A DNA stretch of 64,000 nt, from positions 4,259,988-4,323,987 of the forward strand of contig NZ_CP011272.1 of assembly GCF_001610875.1 (NCBI RefSeq), read 5' to 3'. Source of the DNA: Pirellula sp. SH-Sr6A. GTDB taxonomy: Bacteria; Planctomycetota; Planctomycetia; Pirellulales; Pirellulaceae. The position numbers were made by a program, and so were the translations under genes. This document shows positions 56,049 to 64,000 of the stretch, piece after piece. Below the pieces are notes generated by a model. It saw nothing but the letters and a program-made list of their open reading frames with translations. It was not told the DNA's origin and ran no database searches. Every line of letters begins with the position of its first letter. Positions within the stretch are counted from its first letter, which is position 1.

Positions 56049-56954
56049 TCACGGACGAGCGATGCGGACAAAGATATCGTGCAGTGTCGGTTTTACGATT
56101 TCGAAATGCTCCACGCTTCCGAAGTCGAGAAGTCGCAACAAGAGATTTCGGTGGGACGCTTGGTCGTCGAGTTGTATTTCCAAGGTTCCGTTGTCCCATT
56201 TCGCGAGCGAGACGCCGGAGATGGCGTGAATGGATTCCAGCTCCATCGAAGGAAGGTCTGCAAAACGGATTCGCACCTTCGGTTCCGTGTAGAGAGATTG
56301 GATCTCAGGAATGGTTCCGTCGAGTACTTTTCGACCTTGAAAGATCATACACACGTGATCACACATCTTTTCGGCGATCGCCATGTCGTGCGTGCTGAGG
56401 ATGACTGTCGTGCCTTCCTCTCGCAGTTGCAGGATTGCATCGCGGATCAATTCCATATTGACGGGATCGAGTCCGCTGAAGGGTTCATCGAGGATCACGA
56501 CTTGAGGTTTCGACGCGATCGCGGCAACAAACTGAACCTTTTGCGCCATTCCCTTGGAAAGTTGATCGATCCGCTTTCGATACCAGTCGGTTGCACCGAG
56601 GCGAACCATCCATCGTTCGATCTCTGCATTGGGATTACGATTACCTTTGATGCGGGCGAAGTAGCGCAAGGTTCTCCAAACGGTCATGCGTCGATAGAGG
56701 CCACGTTCTTCAGGGAGATACCCGACACGATCGTCCGCGCAGGAGCGATTCGATTCTCCTAAGACTCTCACGACACCTTGATCTGGCCGATAGATGCGGA
56801 GCATCATTCGCAACGTGGTTGTTTTTCCGGAACCATTGGGACCGATGACGCCGAAGATCGAGCCGCGCGGGATGTGCAGATCGAGTGGGTGAACCGCTTG
56901 ATGCGATCCGAATTTTTTCGAAACACCTTCGAGTTCGACAACCCAATCACTCAT
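56049..56954 (-). CDS. ABC transporter ATP-binding protein (NatA/YhaQ-like)
   Basis: This 301-residue ATPase has Walker A GPNGSGKTTT, VGYLPEERGLYRRMTV, signature LSKGMAQKVQFVAAI, Walker B VVILDEPFSGLDPVN and H-loop ILSTHDMAIAEKM. The tail (EPKVRIRFADLP through DFGSVEHFEIVKPTLHDIFVRI) is the DUF4162-type extension of YhaQ/NatA subunits. The membrane partner, usually directly downstream, is missing; the next gene is tdk. Its start overlaps the stop of the EamA transporter by eight bases. Confidence 0.85.
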   Translation of the reverse strand: MSDWVVELEGVSKKFGSHQAVHPLDLHIPRGSIFGVIGPNGSGKTTTLRMMLRIYRPDQGVVRVLGESNRSCADDRVGYLPEERGLYRRMTVWRTLRYFARIKGNRNPNAEIERWMVRLGATDWYRKRIDQLSKGMAQKVQFVAAIASKPQVVILDEPFSGLDPVNMELIRDAILQLREEGTTVILSTHDMAIAEKMCDHVCMIFQGRKVLDGTIPEIQSLYTEPKVRIRFADLPSMELESIHAISGVSLAKWDNGTLEIQLDDQASHRNLLLRLLDFGSVEHFEIVKPTLHDIFVRIARP

Positions 56955-58020
56955 CGATTATTTCCCGTTTTTGAGTTGGCCAAAGAGCGATGATGTTGGC
57001 GAACAAGATCAAGATGCCGCCGGCACCGAGTTGCCAGGTGAACGATTCGTTTTGATAGTCGATCGCGATGAACCATCCGATGATACCGGGAAGTAGCATA
57101 GCCCACGATGACGCGAATACCGGTTCGGTGCTGTAAATCACGGAAGCTTGAGATGCACTGATGGCGGGCTGGAATGTGTTCATCCCGAGAAAGGATAAGA
57201 TCGAGCAGAAGATTGCCAAAAACAGGAGCAATCCCACGACGGCTGGTTGGCTGCCGATCGCGAGCCAGGTGGACCAAGAGACATCAATGGACTGGGAAAA
57301 CTCGGAGCCGTCGAGCCATTGTCGGCTCACAACGAAAAAGACCCAGGCGGTGAGTGCGGCCGTGACAAACATGCCAGGGGTCAAATGCGCGGATCGATAG
57401 CGCTTGCCAAAGGTGTCGACCAACAGCACTTGGCCGCTGAAGAACAAAGCTCCTAACGTGGTCCAAAGATCTCCCCAGTTAAGCGGAACCGTGGAGGAAT
57501 CGTCGGCCCAGCGCACATTTGCAAACGCGAGGACATATCGATGGGCATCGGAGAGGATTGCCACGCCCGTCAATGCGAGCAGGCTTCCGATGCAGACGAA
57601 GACGGAAGGGCGTTGCTTGAGCAGAAACGACGCCATCAACGGGGTGTAGACGGCGGTCAAACTGGTGAGGAATCCACTGCGCGAAGCAGGGATCGTCGCC
57701 AACCCGACGACTTGCAGGATCAATCCGAGGCAGAAAAGCATCCCAATCCAAAAGCCCGCGATCCACTCCGCCTTAGAGGTTCGAAAAAAGAGCTTGGGTA
57801 GCACGACGCTGAGCAGGAAAGAAGCGATAGTGAAACGCATCCCGATCAATCCAGCGGAGCAGGCAACCTGCATCGAGGTAGGCATTTGAGGGTTTGCGAC
57901 TCCGAAGTGATCTTCCATCACTTCGTTGAGGCTCTTCATGACTGGAAACGACATGCCCCACAGAGCGTTAACTCCAATGAGAGCGATGATCGCAACAAGT
58001 ACAGGACGGGGGATGGGCAA
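56947..58020 (-). CDS. EamA/DMT family transporter
   Basis: The 357-residue protein has about ten hydrophobic helices (ALIGVNALWGMSFPVMKS, FLLSVVLPKL, AGFWIGMLFCLGLILQVVGL and so on) in two EamA repeats. The segments LTSLTAVYTPLMASFLLKQRP and SVIYSTEPVFASSWAMLLPG are the repeat signatures. Members export metabolites or drugs across the cytoplasmic membrane; the substrate is unknown. It overlaps the downstream ABC ATPase gene. Confidence 0.85.
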   Translation of the reverse strand: MPIPRPVLVAIIALIGVNALWGMSFPVMKSLNEVMEDHFGVANPQMPTSMQVACSAGLIGMRFTIASFLLSVVLPKLFFRTSKAEWIAGFWIGMLFCLGLILQVVGLATIPASRSGFLTSLTAVYTPLMASFLLKQRPSVFVCIGSLLALTGVAILSDAHRYVLAFANVRWADDSSTVPLNWGDLWTTLGALFFSGQVLLVDTFGKRYRSAHLTPGMFVTAALTAWVFFVVSRQWLDGSEFSQSIDVSWSTWLAIGSQPAVVGLLLFLAIFCSILSFLGMNTFQPAISASQASVIYSTEPVFASSWAMLLPGIIGWFIAIDYQNESFTWQLGAGGILILFANIIALWPTQKREIIDE

Positions 58021-58092
58021 TCTTCGACTCCTCGACAGCGACTGAAGCGTAGGATTCCCGTTCGTTCCGCTCCAAATGGACAGAGGAGGAGT

Positions 58093-59190
58093 TTAGCGAA
58101 CGAAGAAAGGAACGGGAGGGAGAAATGCGTGTTGCAGAAGGAAAACCGCTGCCCCTTCCCACGAGGTGAAGCGTGCCAAGTAGAGGGCACCGACATAGAG
58201 GAGCACTATCGTCAAACGAAATGGCCACACCAGGTAACGAGAAAACCACCACGCCGGTTCGCTCGCTTGGTTCGCGCGTTTCCAAGCCCAACCGATTGCT
58301 ATGCGAGCCGGGAAAATGAAAAGGACAAAGAACAATGTGAGGATCCACTCCAGCTCCTCCGGGATCCGCTCAATACGGAGTATGTAGAGGGGCGTGGCAA
58401 AAACGAGCAACAGTCCGAGTGATATGGTCAATGTCCAAGGGGACTTGAAATAGGCTTGGCGGATGTCTCGCACTCGTAAAAAGCTTCGAAAGTCCCCTGA
58501 CTTCGCAAACTCGACCTGCACATAGGGCAATCGGCTAACTACCCATACCATCCCGATCGCCCCGATCAGTCCCAGGATTCCCTTACCCGTATTCTGTGCA
58601 CCGGTCAGCGAGAGAATCATCAAGCTGGCAGGTAAGGCCAACCAAATCAACGCCCCGAGCGAAGCCAGAAAGCCGCGGCTAATCAAACGGAATAAGTGCA
58701 GGGAACGCAAACTCGACCAAAGTCGATCTTCGGCCAGATGCCAAAACTCCGGGCGGAAGATGCTTTTCAGCAAGCGAATTGGAGCTGGCCACAAAAAGTC
58801 TCGCAGTCTTCCACCGCGATAGGCGGCCCAAAGGATCCAAACGATCCACAAGAGCGTGAGGGCCATCGCCGAGGCTCGCAGGCGGGGACCTTGAGGACCA
58901 TTGGGGTCGATCAAGGCAGCGGTGTAGGCGAGATCCGCGACAAACCAGACGGGCAGCCAACTCAATCCAATCATCGCGAGCGCCAGCACCAATCTTCGGG
59001 CTTGGAATGCCCCCGGAAAGCACTCGGTCCAAGGTCGATTGTTCGCCATCCTCGCGGAGCATTCGAGCATGTATCCCAAGCTGGCGAATTGAAGGATCGG
59101 GATCGTAGCGCAGAGGCTGAGCAAGATCGTCAGGCTGACATAACTGCCCACTCCTCGCGCAAGGGCGGCCAAGCCGCGAAGCAGAAACAT
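58093..59190 (-). CDS. Multi-pass membrane protein of unknown function
   Basis: The 365 residues contain about seven or eight hydrophobic segments, e.g. SLTILLSLCATIPILQF, LVLALAMIGLSWLPVWF, LTLLWIVWILWAAYRGG and LILSL-like PASLMILSLTG. Aromatic/basic loops (YMLECSARMANNRPWTECFPGAF) resemble DUF4013-type planctomycete proteins, but I am not certain. It lies between the pyrophosphatase and transporter genes on the same strand. Confidence 0.65.
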   Translation of the reverse strand: MFLLRGLAALARGVGSYVSLTILLSLCATIPILQFASLGYMLECSARMANNRPWTECFPGAFQARRLVLALAMIGLSWLPVWFVADLAYTAALIDPNGPQGPRLRASAMALTLLWIVWILWAAYRGGRLRDFLWPAPIRLLKSIFRPEFWHLAEDRLWSSLRSLHLFRLISRGFLASLGALIWLALPASLMILSLTGAQNTGKGILGLIGAIGMVWVVSRLPYVQVEFAKSGDFRSFLRVRDIRQAYFKSPWTLTISLGLLLVFATPLYILRIERIPEELEWILTLFFVLFIFPARIAIGWAWKRANQASEPAWWFSRYLVWPFRLTIVLLYVGALYLARFTSWEGAAVFLLQHAFLPPVPFFVR

Positions 59191-59269
59191 AAACGGGTTC
59201 CTCAGTGGGCGTGTCGCCAGTGTGAATCGCTCCCCAAGTTCGTTCGCCGCAAAAGGTTCTTGGAATAAA

Positions 59270-60925
59270 TCAATGACGCTGCGAGGTTTCGATCAACTGG
59301 GCGATCAACGGCAAGAGTTGCTTCTTGCGACTCACCACGTTATCCAGCTGATACAGATTCCGATCGAGACGGGGGTAATTGATTTCGTCCCATTCTTCGG
59401 ATTCATGCGATAGGAGTAGGAGCGAACCATTGCTGACCACATCGGTTACCAGCAGAGCGGAAAACTCCAGCTTGCAGCTCTCGGCCATTGCCTCCAATGC
59501 CGTTCGCAAATCATCCTTGCGATCCCAAAAAAGATCGAACCCGATCTCTTCAATCTGCGAGATCGAAAAACGAATGCCGTGTTCGACAAACTCTTTGCAG
59601 TCTTCGCGAACGACTTCTTCAGCGGTGCATGTGCGGAGAGCGGAACCGATTTCAAAGAACTCTTTGGCATATTCTTCCAGATCGATTTCGACAAACCCTC
59701 GCAACCATTTGAGGATATCGCGGTCGACATCGGTCGTCGTGGGGGAACGCAGGAATAGCGTATCGGAGATAATCCCTGCGGCCATGCACAGGGCGATGCC
59801 TGGTTTGGGCATAATTCCCCACGCTCGAAATTGACGCGCGACGAGTGTGCAAGTCGATCCGACCGGCTCGTTGATAAAGCGAATCGGTTGCGTCGATTTC
59901 AGTCCACCTCCCAGACGATGGTGGTCGAGGACTTCGATGATATCTGCTTCGTCCGCCCCGTTGACGGCTTGGCTGAGTTCGTTGTGATCGACGAGAATCA
60001 ACCGTGGCTTGGGTGGGTTCACCAAATCCGATTTCGAAAGAACTCCGACCAGCGTTCCGGAATCATTGACCACCGGGAAGATGGGCTCGTTCGAGTTCTC
60101 CACGATCGCGCGTGCTTCGTCGACCGGTTGCTTTGCGTAAAGAGAGATGTAGGTCTTGTCGACTGCCGAGTCGATGAACTGCGCGGACTTGATGCGCATG
60201 GTTGTTGTGGCCGTATCGAACGGGCTCTGAATCACTGCCACATTTCGGGCTTGTGCGAGCTGAACCAAGCCGGATGACAACGAGTATCCGCCCGTGACCA
60301 CCAAGGCCCGGACTCCGTGTTCGATCGCAGGGAGCTGGATGGTCGGTCGGTCGCCGCTCACGACGAGCAATCGTTCGGCGGGAAAGCGTTGCATTCGCTC
60401 GGTGAAGCCCCCCGCGCTCATGGCACCCACCATGACCAAGAGTTCATCATGCTGAGCCGGTTCAATCGAGTGTTGGAATGTTCCTCCGATGATCTCACAG
60501 ATCTTCGAGAGGCTTGTTCGAACGGTTCGCGTCTTCAGAGGGTCTCGATCGTCTCGGAAGATCAAGTCCATCAGTTGGAGCAAGGAGAGGACACCAATGA
60601 CTTTGCGTTGGTCGTCGATCACGGGGATGGCCCGAAGATCGTGCTCCTTCATCCGTTGGTAGACTTCGTAAAACACGTCGCCATAGGAGGCTGTCGTGAC
60701 GTTTCGCTGGCAAACATCCTCTACTTCCGGGCGAACGTCCATCACCAATCGGGGTGGAGCGACCTTGGCACGTCGGAGCAAATATTCGGTTCGCTTGTTG
60801 GGAGTGCCGCAGGACGCCGCAATCGCCTCGGGGCGCGTGGTTTGCTGCAAAAGGTCCGCGTAAGCGATAGCGGAACAGATTGCGTCGGTGTCAGGATTGC
60901 GGTGGCCGAATACTAAAACGGTCAT
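59270..60925 (-). CDS. CBS/DRTGG-domain manganese-dependent inorganic pyrophosphatase
   Basis: Family II pyrophosphatase hydrolyses PPi. The ATG at 60925 (MTVLVFGHRNPDTDAICSA) opens directly on the DHH motif (HRNPDTD). A longer frame back to 61156 adds 77 odd residues. Between the DHH halves lie a CBS domain (LRAIPVIDDQRKVIGVLSL), a DRTGG-like segment (LLVVSGDRPTIQLPAIEHGVRALVVTGG) and a second CBS (EPIFPVVNDSGTLVGVLSKSDLV). VLDHHRLGGG and the C-terminal DHHA2 domain (TALEAMAESCKLEFSALLVTDV) follow. Total length is 551 residues. CBS domains normally make such enzymes adenine-nucleotide-regulated. Confidence 0.9.
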   Translation of the reverse strand: MTVLVFGHRNPDTDAICSAIAYADLLQQTTRPEAIAASCGTPNKRTEYLLRRAKVAPPRLVMDVRPEVEDVCQRNVTTASYGDVFYEVYQRMKEHDLRAIPVIDDQRKVIGVLSLLQLMDLIFRDDRDPLKTRTVRTSLSKICEIIGGTFQHSIEPAQHDELLVMVGAMSAGGFTERMQRFPAERLLVVSGDRPTIQLPAIEHGVRALVVTGGYSLSSGLVQLAQARNVAVIQSPFDTATTTMRIKSAQFIDSAVDKTYISLYAKQPVDEARAIVENSNEPIFPVVNDSGTLVGVLSKSDLVNPPKPRLILVDHNELSQAVNGADEADIIEVLDHHRLGGGLKSTQPIRFINEPVGSTCTLVARQFRAWGIMPKPGIALCMAAGIISDTLFLRSPTTTDVDRDILKWLRGFVEIDLEEYAKEFFEIGSALRTCTAEEVVREDCKEFVEHGIRFSISQIEEIGFDLFWDRKDDLRTALEAMAESCKLEFSALLVTDVVSNGSLLLLSHESEEWDEINYPRLDRNLYQLDNVVSRKKQLLPLIAQLIETSQRH

Positions 60926-61234
60926 AGGTACAGAAGCGACTTTGAGCCAGTGATGGGGAGCAGAGGTGATCGGACGATTTCTTACAGGTTCAACAATACA
61001 CACTTCCGCCCGCCGCTTCGAGTACAGTATCGATCTTTCTGATCCCAGGGAGTCGGAATGCCGCAGGGGAGCGGCATCCGGACGGCGGTTCCGTTTGGGA
61101 ACCCCTATTGCAAAGTGACGCTCGTATCGCGAACATTGCGGACGAAAGAGGGTCATCTGTTCTGACGCTCATACCTCCATCAATCTCCTCCTGCGGCTGC
61201 GCCCAACTGTGCCGAGGGTAAGGAAAGGTTCATT
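60926..61234. other. Divergent intergenic region with two leader hairpins before thrS
   Basis: The 309 bases hold no gene. Two hairpins lie upstream of thrS: ATGCCGC-AGGGGA-GCGGCAT at 61058-61077 and GGTTCC-N5-GGAACC at 61087-61103. No T-box or anticodon-like specifier was recognised. The region must carry the promoters of both divergent genes. Confidence 0.5.
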
Positions 61235-63427
61235 ATGCTGGAAATCCAACTGCCGGATGGCTCCGTTGTGCAACATCCCGATGACGCGAGCCCCCTTTCG
61301 GTGGCCGAATCGATCGGCTCCAGGCTTGCGAAAGCAGTCATCGCTGCGAAAGTGGGCGATCACGTTATCGACGCGACTCGTTCTCTGCATGGGTTCGCAG
61401 GGAAGGGCCCCATTCCCCTTCGCCTCCTGACCGAAAAAGACCCAGAAGCACTCGGTGTTCTCCGTCATTCCTGTGCCCACGTCATGGCTCGAGCCATCAT
61501 GCGGCTCTTTCCAGGCGTATCACTGGCGTTTGGTCCGACGATCAATAATGGTTTCTACTACGATTTCGACCTCCCCAGAAAACTGAGCGAAGAGGACTTC
61601 GCTGCGATCGAAGCGGAAATGGCGAAGATCGTTGAGAAGGGGGAATCATTTGAGCAATTCTCTCTCAACCGCCAGCAAGCGATCGAGCTGTGCAGCGACA
61701 TGAAGCAGGCTCTCAAAGTGGAGCATATCCAGACCGGTCTCGCCTCCCACGATTCGCTCGGTTTCTACCGCCAAGGGGAATTTGTGGACCTATGCCGCGG
61801 TCCCCATATTCCGGACGCGAGCCGCATCAAGGCATTCAAAGTCATGAGTGTCGCGGGCTCGTACTGGAAAGGGGACGCGTCCGGTAAACAGCTTCAACGG
61901 GTCTATGGTACTGCTTGGTTCAGCCAGAAAGATATGCAGGCATATCTCGATCAAGTGGAGGAGGCGAAGAAGCGAGATCACCGCGTGATCGGTAAAAAGC
62001 TCGGGCTGTTCCAAATCAGCGCCGAAGTTGGCCAAGGCATGTGTTTGTGGCTTCCAAAGGGCGCTCGCATTCGCAGTTTGCTCGAAGATTTCTTGCGCAA
62101 AGAAATGCTCAAACGGGGTTATGAACCGGTCTACAGTCCTCACTTGGGCCGCGTCGAACTCTACGAAACCAGCGGTCACTTCCCCTATTACCGCGATAGT
62201 CAGTTTCCCCCCCTTTTCGCCAGCGACGCCGGTGCATTGGTCGACGCTTGGATCCGACGACTTGAGGATCCAAATGGGTTGCAGCAGGTCCACGAAACCG
62301 CCTTCCTCCAATCCGCAGAAGTGCTCGGTTGCGAGTTGAAGGGCTACGATCTACTGTCTCCAGCTTCCGATCGGATCGCGATCCTGCAACAGTGGCAGCG
62401 TCAACATGAACGCTATTTGGTCAAACCAATGAACTGCCCGCACCACGCGCAGATCTTCAAAGCAGCACCTCGATCCTACAAGCAGCTTCCACTGCGCCTC
62501 TTTGAATTCGGCACCGTGTATCGCTTTGAACAAACCGGTGAGCTGAACGGGATGCTGCGCGTTCGGGGGCTGACCCAAGACGATGCGCACATCTTCTGCA
62601 CCCAGGACCAAGTCGAACAAGAGTTTCGTAATACCATCGAGTTGACACGACTGGTGCTCGAGTCGGTGGGGTTGAAGGACTATCGCGTTCAATTGTCCCT
62701 TCGCGACCCGAAGAGCGATAAGTATGTCGGTTCGGAAGAGAATTGGCAAAAGGCCGAAGCGGCCTTGCGTCGCGTCCTCACGGAGTCAGGTCTTAACTTC
62801 TCTACGGCCGAAGGAGAAGCTGCGTTCTACGGTCCCAAGGCAGACTTCATGGTCCGCGATTGCATCGGTCGACAGTGGCAGCTCGGTACCGTTCAGCTCG
62901 ATTACAACTTGCCAGAGCGGTTTCAGCTGGAGTATGTCGGAGCGGATAACAAAACCCACCGCCCCGTCATGATCCACCGAGCTCCGTTTGGTTCGATGGA
63001 GCGATTCGTTGGTATGCTGACCGAGCACTTTGCGGGTGCGTTCCCGATGTGGCTGGCTCCCGAGCAAGTGCGCATTTGCCCGTTGAGCGAGAAGTCGAAC
63101 GATTACGCGCTCGAGCTGGAAAAGCGATTCACCGAGGCGGGATTCCGAGTCACTACCGATTTGCGCGGTGCGAAAGTCCAAGCCAAGATTCGCGACGCCC
63201 AACTAGAGCTGATCCCCTATATGGCCGTCGTGGGCCCGCGCGAAGCGGAAACCCAATCGATCGCGCTTCGGGATCGGATCTCCGGTGAGCTCGGAACCAT
63301 GCCCGTCACGGAAGTTCTCGAGCTATTGGGGAGCGAAGTGCAAGAGCGTCGGATCCGTCAAGTCGCTGAAAACAAGCTGGTGGCGACATCAGAAGAGCCC
63401 CAAGAAACCGCAGAGAACGAATACTAG
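61235..63427 (+). CDS. thrS: Threonyl-tRNA synthetase
   Basis: The 730 residues start at the ATG after AAGGAAAGG. A TGS domain (1 to ~65) and the editing domain (HSCAH at 78-82, [16 protein letters not shown]) are followed by the catalytic core. The core has [11 protein letters not shown], the zinc ligand in [12 protein letters not shown] (Cys401), [23 protein letters not shown] and the [13 protein letters not shown] histidine. The anticodon-binding end is [40 protein letters not shown]. It is about 90 residues longer than E. coli ThrRS; roughly 60 extra residues at about 329-391 sit between the motif-2-like region and the zinc site. Confidence 0.95.
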   Translation: MLEIQLPDGSVVQHPDDASPLSVAESIGSRLAKAVIAAKVGDHVIDATRSLHGFAGKGPIPLRLLTEKDPEALGVLRHSCAHVMARAIMRLFPGVSLAFGPTINNGFYYDFDLPRKLSEEDFAAIEAEMAKIVEKGESFEQFSLNRQQAIELCSDMKQALKVEHIQTGLASHDSLGFYRQGEFVDLCRGPHIPDASRIKAFKVMSVAGSYWKGDASGKQLQRVYGTAWFSQKDMQAYLDQVEEAKKRDHRVIGKKLGLFQISAEVGQGMCLWLPKGARIRSLLEDFLRKEMLKRGYEPVYSPHLGRVELYETSGHFPYYRDSQFPPLFASDAGALVDAWIRRLEDPNGLQQVHETAFLQSAEVLGCELKGYDLLSPASDRIAILQQWQRQHERYLVKPMNCPHHAQIFKAAPRSYKQLPLRLFEFGTVYRFEQTGELNGMLRVRGLTQDDAHIFCTQDQVEQEFRNTIELTRLVLESVGLKDYRVQLSLRDPKSDKYVGSEENWQKAEAALRRVLTESGLNFSTAEGEAAFYGPKADFMVRDCIGRQWQLGTVQLDYNLPERFQLEYVGADNKTHRPVMIHRAPFGSMERFVGMLTEHFAGAFPMWLAPEQVRICPLSEKSNDYALELEKRFTEAGFRVTTDLRGAKVQAKIRDAQLELIPYMAVVGPREAETQSIALRDRISGELGTMPVTEVLELLGSEVQERRIRQVAENKLVATSEEPQETAENEY

Positions 63428-63519
63428 TTGACACCCCGGTCTGGTAATCTATAGAGGTTGGTAGTCTACAGGTGAGCACTACCTCCTCCCAACTCAGTGT
63501 GGTTCTCAAAACGATTATC

Positions 63520-63801
63520 ATGGCAAACGAACTTCCCACGCGCAGCGCTGACAAGATTCTGAGCGAAGAATATCTCGTTGCGCGCGCGAAAATACTGGAG
63601 CTTGCAGCGACCCTGGATCGATTGGCCCGGGCACCCGGTGAAGTCGATTCGCTCCCGCAAAAGAAGCTGCTGGATCAAGCCATGAAGATCTTGATCGACC
63701 ACGAAGGCGACAAAGCGAGACGCGTGCAGTTACTGCTCAGCCGACAATATGAAGCCGACTGGCGAGCGAAATTGGAGGTCGACGCGGGGCGAGCGCGCTA
63801 G
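63520..63801 (+). CDS. Small helical protein of unknown function
   Basis: From the ATG at 63520 the product is 93 residues and almost entirely helical, with charged repeats (YLVARAKILELAATLDRLAR, LLDQAMKILIDHEGDKARR, VQLLLSRQYEADW). The GTG at 63472 would add 16 less typical residues. It follows thrS on the same strand by about 90 bases. No family is assigned; it could be a small structural or regulatory protein. Confidence 0.6.
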   Translation: MANELPTRSADKILSEEYLVARAKILELAATLDRLARAPGEVDSLPQKKLLDQAMKILIDHEGDKARRVQLLLSRQYEADWRAKLEVDAGRAR

Positions 63802-63830
63802 TCATACTGCTGCGATGGCGACCGTTCGGC

Positions 63831-64000
63831 TCACTCGTCGTCTTGCCAAATGATTTCGTCGTCCTCCCCGTCGGAGCCGACGAAGGCTTCTTCGGATTCC
63901 GATTTGCTTCGACTCTTCCGTTTTTTGCTTGATTTCGGTGGCTTGGCTTGGCTCAGCCCCTCATCGCGACGCATCTTCTTGCCGCGGCCCTTGCTGGTCG
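63831..64000 (-). CDS. C-terminus of a Lys/Arg/Asp-rich protein, 5'-truncated
   Basis: On the minus strand an open frame enters at the right edge and stops at TGA (63831-63833). Its 55 visible residues are basic then acidic (KGRGKKMRRDEG, SSKKRKSRSKSESEE, ending DDEIIWQDDE). This is low-complexity sequence of the kind found at tails of many proteins, so no function can be given. It converges on the preceding small gene. Confidence 0.55.
   Translation of the reverse strand, partial: TSKGRGKKMRRDEGLSQAKPPKSSKKRKSRSKSESEEAFVGSDGEDDEIIWQDDE

Overview
The window reads as a chromosome segment of a planctomycete, most likely of the Pirellulales (Pirellula/Rhodopirellula-like). This is inferred from gene content, because no rRNA or tRNA gene was found. 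The signs are many secreted beta-propeller and sulfatase-type proteins, planctomycete-style lipoproteins and DUF1570/DUF2752 proteins, a large TPR protein, a eukaryote-type UDP-sugar pyrophosphorylase, frequent GTG/TTG starts, weak Shine-Dalgarno sites and dispersed palindromic repeats between genes. Base and codon use look even, and no prophage, transposase or CRISPR array was recognised.

Layout. 1-1107: 3'-truncated, probably HEAT-like secreted protein (-). 1634-4053: two overlapping Cys/Met-metabolism PLP enzymes (+). 4054-5154: non-coding, repeat-rich. 5155-10133: kelch protein, large FAD/Fe-S dehydrogenase and SMP-30 protein (-). 10155-12939: PQQ-like propeller and an enlarged signal peptidase I with a zinc ribbon (+). 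12945-14749: overlapping radical SAM enzyme and glycine-cleavage-H-like lipoyl carrier (-). 14835-18666: BaiN-type flavoprotein, BNR/sialidase-like protein and a lipoprotein (+). 18676-19225: three tandem copies of a ~220 bp repeat. 19842-23561: flagellar rod/ring genes flgF-flgG-flgA-flgH (-), with no flgI. 23582-26711: four membrane or secreted proteins, including a DUF1570 metallopeptidase-like protein (+). 26740-27720: NAD-sugar epimerase (-). 28002-31415: 1137-residue TPR protein (+). 31535-34603: MiaE, esterase and ThiC (-). 34886-38962: RlmN, ApbE, a small zinc-ribbon protein and glycerate kinase (+). 38959-44527: LolD-like ATPase, sulfatase, ManC, UDP-sugar pyrophosphorylase and FKBP isomerase (-). 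44722-45759: zinc alcohol dehydrogenase (+). 45838-50907: CobT and the Tad/Flp pilus genes cpaE, cpaC and cpaB (-). 51176-53149: protein ending in 23 GAGGP repeats (-). 53430-54944: disordered charged protein (+). 55158-60925: thymidine kinase, ABC ATPase, EamA transporter, membrane protein and CBS-DRTGG pyrophosphatase (-). 61235-63801: ThrS and a small protein (+). 63831-64000: partial charged C-terminus (-).

How the parts fit. The window suggests a motile cell that also makes Tad pili. It has an envelope/polysaccharide supply arm: activation of mannose-1-phosphate and UDP-sugars, a sugar epimerase and a sulfatase. It also carries housekeeping functions for methionine/cysteine, thiamine, cobamide and translation. 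No single unmistakable novel system stands out. The best candidates for new biology are the coupled radical SAM/H-like pair, the inserted domains in signal peptidase and ThrRS, the GAGGP minisatellite protein, and the two families of palindromic intergenic repeats.
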